A stretch of DNA of 64,000 nt from Trichomonas vaginalis G3. Taxonomy: Eukaryota; Parabasalia; Trichomonadida; Trichomonadidae. Both the position numbers and the translations under genes were made by a program. Of the stretch, positions 60,770-64,000 are shown one piece after another. Under the pieces are notes generated by a model that made no database searches, was not told the origin of the DNA, and was given only the letters and a program-made list of their open reading frames with translations. The stretch covers positions 4,038,252 through 4,102,251 of the forward strand of contig NC_067207.1 of assembly GCF_026262505.1 (NCBI RefSeq), written 5' to 3'. The stretch's first letter is position 1. Every line of letters begins with the position of its first letter.

Positions 60770-61585
60770 AGTTTTGAACGGAAATTCTCGACTCTCAAAT
60801 TTTAGCACGAATTATTTAATTCTACATGAAGATGCAATTAAAATAAAGCATGATTCATGATTTTCTCACAAAATTTTAGATAATTTTCAATCAAATAATT
60901 TTTTCAATATTATGAGAAATTTTGCGGTTTTATCCATTCAAAATTGTGTCAGGATAACGGTTTTGAATAATTATAGAAAAATAAAATATGACTAAAATAA
61001 TTAAAGCACATGATATCCATATAAATTTTTATAATTCCAAATTTCAAATTTCAATGACTTCTTACCTAAATCAATATGATAGCTATACCTATGATATATG
61101 TGAATGATGATATAAATATAATTAGATTTTATTCCTTGTTTTCAGCTTGTTTTTCCCATATTGGAAAATTTCCAAGACTAAAGCAGGATATTTCTTTCAT
61201 TATCGTGTATTAACACCTATTTTTATGATTAAAGACATGATTTATATCATCCATTCGAATTTAATTTCCAAGATAAAAATGGAAAAAGTATAAAAAGTTG
61301 TTTCCAAGATCATATAACAAAGAAATGATTCAAAATTAACAAACAAGGAGTGTTTGAATTCTAAATTTGCAATTTTAAATCGATATTTAATTTGAATTCA
61401 TATACGTCGCGCTTTTTAACCATAATTCATCGTTTGAAATGATATTTGTCAAGTGTAAATGTGTTCTATATTGCCATTTGAAAAAAAAATAGATGAACAA
61501 TTAAACAAAAAAATTAATTAAATTTTTGCACAGGTGTTGATAGATGAATAACATTATTGATAAACAAAACTATATGAGATAATAT
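60770..61585. other. Intergenic, nothing recognised
   Basis: About 815 AT-rich bases. Nothing recognised. Confidence 0.6.
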
Positions 61586-62215
61586 TTATTCTAAATCAAT
61601 AGGTAATAATGTCAATTCTTGTTCTGGAATGTGCTTATTATCGCACCATTTATCCCAATTCTTACTTAAGAACTGTGCCCAAATCTTCTTGAGCCAAGGA
61701 GACAATTCTTGAGGTCTTTCATTTAACCATTGCTCAAATTCGGTTTTTGTGACCCATTTAACATTTTGAACTTCCTCTGGGTTTGGACTAATGGCTTCAA
61801 CATCATAATATCCTAAAATAACATGGTCAAGTTCATATTCAGCCCAGCCATTCTCGTAAATTGCTTTGTAAACGAAAGAACCTAATTCCTGGAGTTTGGA
61901 ATCTTCGTTAAGCTTTATATTGAGTTCCAAATTAACACGTCTGACTGATGCATCAAGTATATATTCATTTGGTTCTGGATGAGAGCAGCAAGTATTAACC
62001 CAAATGTGAGGAAATGTGATTTTATTTGCAGATCTTTGCTGTAAAAGTAAACGTTTCTTTGAATCAAATAAGAATAATGAAAATGCTCGATGTAAAAGTG
62101 GTTCTGGCTCAGTTCTATGAGCTTTATATTTACTTACTTCTCCCAATACATTGTCGTTCTTATCTACTAAGATAACATGGGCGTTTTTCATCTGGTTATT
62201 TTGCTCTTCAGACAT
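61586..62215 (-). CDS. IDI: Isopentenyl-diphosphate delta-isomerase, type I (Nudix)
   Basis: A 209-residue type I isopentenyl-diphosphate isomerase, which converts IPP to DMAPP so that prenyl chains can be made. Family landmarks are in place: LLHRAFSLFLFDSKKRLLLQ QRS with metal/substrate residues, FPHIWVNTCCSHP with the catalytic Cys (about residue 76), and ENGWAEYELDHVI with the catalytic Glu pair. The usual AAxRRLxxELGI helix reads SVRRVNLELNIKL, a mild change. Length fits the family. ATG at 62215. No signal peptide is visible, so a cytosolic place is likely. Confidence 0.93.
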   Translation of the reverse strand: MSEEQNNQMKNAHVILVDKNDNVLGEVSKYKAHRTEPEPLLHRAFSLFLFDSKKRLLLQQRSANKITFPHIWVNTCCSHPEPNEYILDASVRRVNLELNIKLNEDSKLQELGSFVYKAIYENGWAEYELDHVILGYYDVEAISPNPEEVQNVKWVTKTEFEQWLNERPQELSPWLKKIWAQFLSKNWDKWCDNKHIPEQELTLLPIDLE

Positions 62216-62743
62216 TTCTTTATTTTTATCTTTTTCCGATTTTTCATGATAAGATTGTAACTCCCTAATGCATGATTAAGGATGCATTGGTATGTGAACA
62301 GTTTGGAGATGCATACCATTCTCTATTTGGTTTTCAACTCTCATATTTGATCACCAATATATAATATTTTATCATATAGGATTGAATATCGTTGGCACTG
62401 TGTTATATTAAATTTGGCTTATCAAGTCCTATGTATTTCGAATCTCAAAAACGATAAAAAATTTGATCAAAATATAATATCTTGAATATTCGATCAAGTT
62501 ATAAGTTTTTATTTTGTTAAATAGCGGTTTTCAATACATGACTATCTCAGAGCAGTTTATTTAGAAAAAAATTAATAAAAATGTAAATTAACATAAAATA
62601 ACCGCTTTATTAATGAAATACAGTATTAAGGCCAATAAACTTTGACGCTGTGATTGTAATTTTCGAGTTATTGGTCGATAATTTCGAATTTCAAACTATA
62701 AATTTTTTGAAATGAAGGAATCTTAAAAAAAATTAGGAACAAA
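62216..62743. other. Intergenic, nothing recognised
   Basis: About 530 AT-rich bases between two minus-strand genes. Nothing recognised. Confidence 0.6.
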
Positions 62744-63379
62744 TTATTTTGCAAAAGGATTATCTTCTGGGTTGACGAAGTTTGCTGGAGCCAAGGCTTC
62801 AAATGGCTCCATTGTATCGTGAAGATTTCCGATGAATTTTTGATGTGTCATTATGAAGTCCGAATAAGCAGCATCGAGGTTCTGAGGTCTTGTTTGGATG
62901 AAATTGCCTGCAATTTTGATGAATTTTGCTGTTGTTTCATCAAGATTGTCTTTTATTTGCTCGAGCTCTTCCGGTTTCATCTTCTTATCCTTCTTAGCTG
63001 AATCGTATGCTCTTTCGAGTTTTTTTCTATTTTCATGAATTTCATTAATTGTATCGACTTGGTTTTCGAATTTAGTGAATTCAGCAAGAATAATATTTTC
63101 GAGTTCAGGAATGAAATGAATAAAAATTTGTGAATCTAATGCACGTGAAAACTGTACATACTTAATTGAGTCTTGTTTTACTTCAACTGATGCTGTCGAG
63201 AAGACACAGTTTGCATCTTCAGCAAGCTTTGTTGCTATTTGAGTAAAACGTTTCATTTTCAGAATGTATTCTTTGAGTTTACTTGAAAGATCTTTGTAAT
63301 AGTCTGTGATCTTCCTAAATTGATCTTTAATGGCGTAATATTCGGCATCTTCAGGTTTTCTTTTATGAAAAATACCCAT
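62744..63379 (-). CDS. BAR-domain protein with C-terminal NPF motif
   Basis: A 211-residue protein that is nearly all BAR domain, the banana-shaped dimer that senses or makes curved membrane. Three long helices are visible: residues 18-65 (FRKITDYYKDLSSKLKEYIL), 78-140 (an IHFIPELENIILAEFTKF stretch) and 145-195 (LEQIKDNLDETTAKFIKIAG). The tail ends NPEDNPFAK; NPF is the classic binding signal for EH-domain endocytic adaptors. There is no SH3 domain. This fits a small endocytic/vesicle-scission protein in the amphiphysin/endophilin manner. An initiator TCACTTC lies seven bases before the ATG (63385-63390). Confidence 0.75.
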   Translation of the reverse strand: MGIFHKRKPEDAEYYAIKDQFRKITDYYKDLSSKLKEYILKMKRFTQIATKLAEDANCVFSTASVEVKQDSIKYVQFSRALDSQIFIHFIPELENIILAEFTKFENQVDTINEIHENRKKLERAYDSAKKDKKMKPEELEQIKDNLDETTAKFIKIAGNFIQTRPQNLDAAYSDFIMTHQKFIGNLHDTMEPFEALAPANFVNPEDNPFAK

Positions 63380-63384
63380 CTCGG

Positions 63385-63390
63385 AAGTGA
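63385..63390 (-). promoter_or_regulatory. Initiator of BAR-domain gene
   Basis: TCACTT on the minus strand a few bases before the ATG at 63379. Confidence 0.55.
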
Positions 63391-63653
63391 TATAAAATTT
63401 AACGCTAGCGGTTATTTTTTATTATTAATAAATATAGGATTTAAACATTGTTCCATTTCACCGAGATAAAATAGCAAACGTTTTCTTATTCACAAAAATT
63501 GAAGCACAAATCAAATCCCGCGACTTTGGAAATCAGCTAATAATACAATAATAAACATTTTCACATGATTACAAAACGGCAGTTTTTGATAGAAAAAGAA
63601 AATATTTTTGTAGGGTCTAATAAGATTTTTTTTTAAAATAGAGAGGGTTCAAA

Positions 63654-64000
63654 ATGTCGAAAACTACGCGTGTAAAAGAGCTCTCTAAGCTTATCCTAAC
63701 TGAGCCAAAAGATTTTTCACTCGACAATTTCATCCACACCGAATTAGGTACTTATTTTGAGTCTTTATTGACTTATTTGAAAGTTCATCACAAACCTTAT
63801 CAAGGCAAGATCCTTAAGAAGACTAAATGCATGAGTCCAGAAAAGATTATCAAAGCTATTACAAAGATTGTTACATTCTTTAATCCATCAATTCTTGAAA
63901 ACGCACCGCTCGAAGTTATTGCAGGCTGTTTTACATATTTATTGCATGCTGATACTCCAGAAGAGATCAGAACACCATGCGTTCAACTCTATTTAAATAT
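63654..64000 (+). CDS. RalGAP-alpha-like N-terminus (runs out of window)
   Basis: The first 115 codons of a gene that continues past 64000. The start MSKTTRVKELSKLILTEPKD is followed by a helical region (YFESLLTYLKVHHKPYQGKI, then FFNPSILENAPLEVIAGCFT and LLHADTPEEIRTPCVQLYLN). The last stretch resembles the helical-repeat start of RalGAP-alpha/TSC2-type GTPase activators, where xxLLHTGNSxxIRxExxxLFL follows. That similarity is by eye and short, so the assignment is weak; the part seen shows no GAP domain. ATG 63654, preceded by TTCAAA. Confidence 0.45.
   Translation, partial: MSKTTRVKELSKLILTEPKDFSLDNFIHTELGTYFESLLTYLKVHHKPYQGKILKKTKCMSPEKIIKAITKIVTFFNPSILENAPLEVIAGCFTYLLHADTPEEIRTPCVQLYLN

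Noticed and set aside
16035-64000. Spliceosomal introns
   Set aside because: I looked for the trichomonad 3' motif ACTAACACACAG and its complement and saw none; all recognised genes read through without gaps except at clear lesions.

Overview
The window is nuclear DNA of a parabasalid (trichomonad) protist, most like Trichomonas vaginalis or a close relative such as Tritrichomonas. I infer this from intronless genes in AT-rich spacers, stop codons that overlap a TAAA polyadenylation signal (TAAATAAAG after the uS4 gene), TCA-YW initiator elements within about 30 bases of several ATGs, a Maverick/Polinton, DUF3447-type ankyrin and BspA-like gene families, Tubby-like proteins, and many DNA transposons. 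I could not search a database, so the species is not fixed.

Layout. 1-8.4 kb is the right-hand part of a Maverick/Polinton (protein-primed DNA polymerase B, major capsid protein, minor-capsid-like region, small ORFs). It appears to sit inside a Mutator-like (MULE) transposase gene whose remainder runs to 9.3 kb. 9.4-10.35 kb is a small non-coding element that carries a run of five near-perfect hairpins spaced about 63 bases apart. 10.5-12.9 kb is a broken VPS33 gene split by a 1.26 kb element with 588-base inverted arms. It is joined tail to tail to a truncated BTB-like gene. 14-34.6 kb is gene-rich: a coiled-coil protein, uS4, a TOR-like PIKK with a dead kinase domain, a Tubby-like protein, the ribosome-assembly factors NOG2 and RPF1, a degenerate caspase-like protein, a WNK/OSR1 C-terminal-domain-like protein, an Sfi1-like repeat protein and an interrupted ankyrin gene. 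34.6-46 kb is transposon-rich: a 1.27 kb element with a GC-rich patch, a second hairpin cluster, a STRAD-like pseudokinase gene, a 3.2 kb IS481-like transposon with a 15-base target duplication, and a 2.4 kb non-autonomous element. 46.5-64 kb holds a CARMIL-like LRR protein, a TTAA-flanked element, an amino-acid transporter, a small disordered protein, an ARP4-like actin-related protein, a PDI-like protein without CxxC, a BspA-like pseudogene, a small pseudokinase, isopentenyl-diphosphate isomerase, a BAR-domain protein and the start of a RalGAP-alpha-like gene.

Themes. The genes are unrelated housekeeping and family genes, not an operon. uS4, NOG2 and RPF1 all serve ribosome assembly and have the C-ending codon use expected of well-expressed genes. 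All three kinase-fold genes in the window (TOR-like, STRAD-like, small kinase) have lost catalytic residues, and a caspase-like and a PDI-like protein have also lost theirs. At least six DNA transposons of different types lie in the spacers. The signals most worth a second look are the five-hairpin array at 9816-10129 and the IS481-like transposon at 38507-41682.
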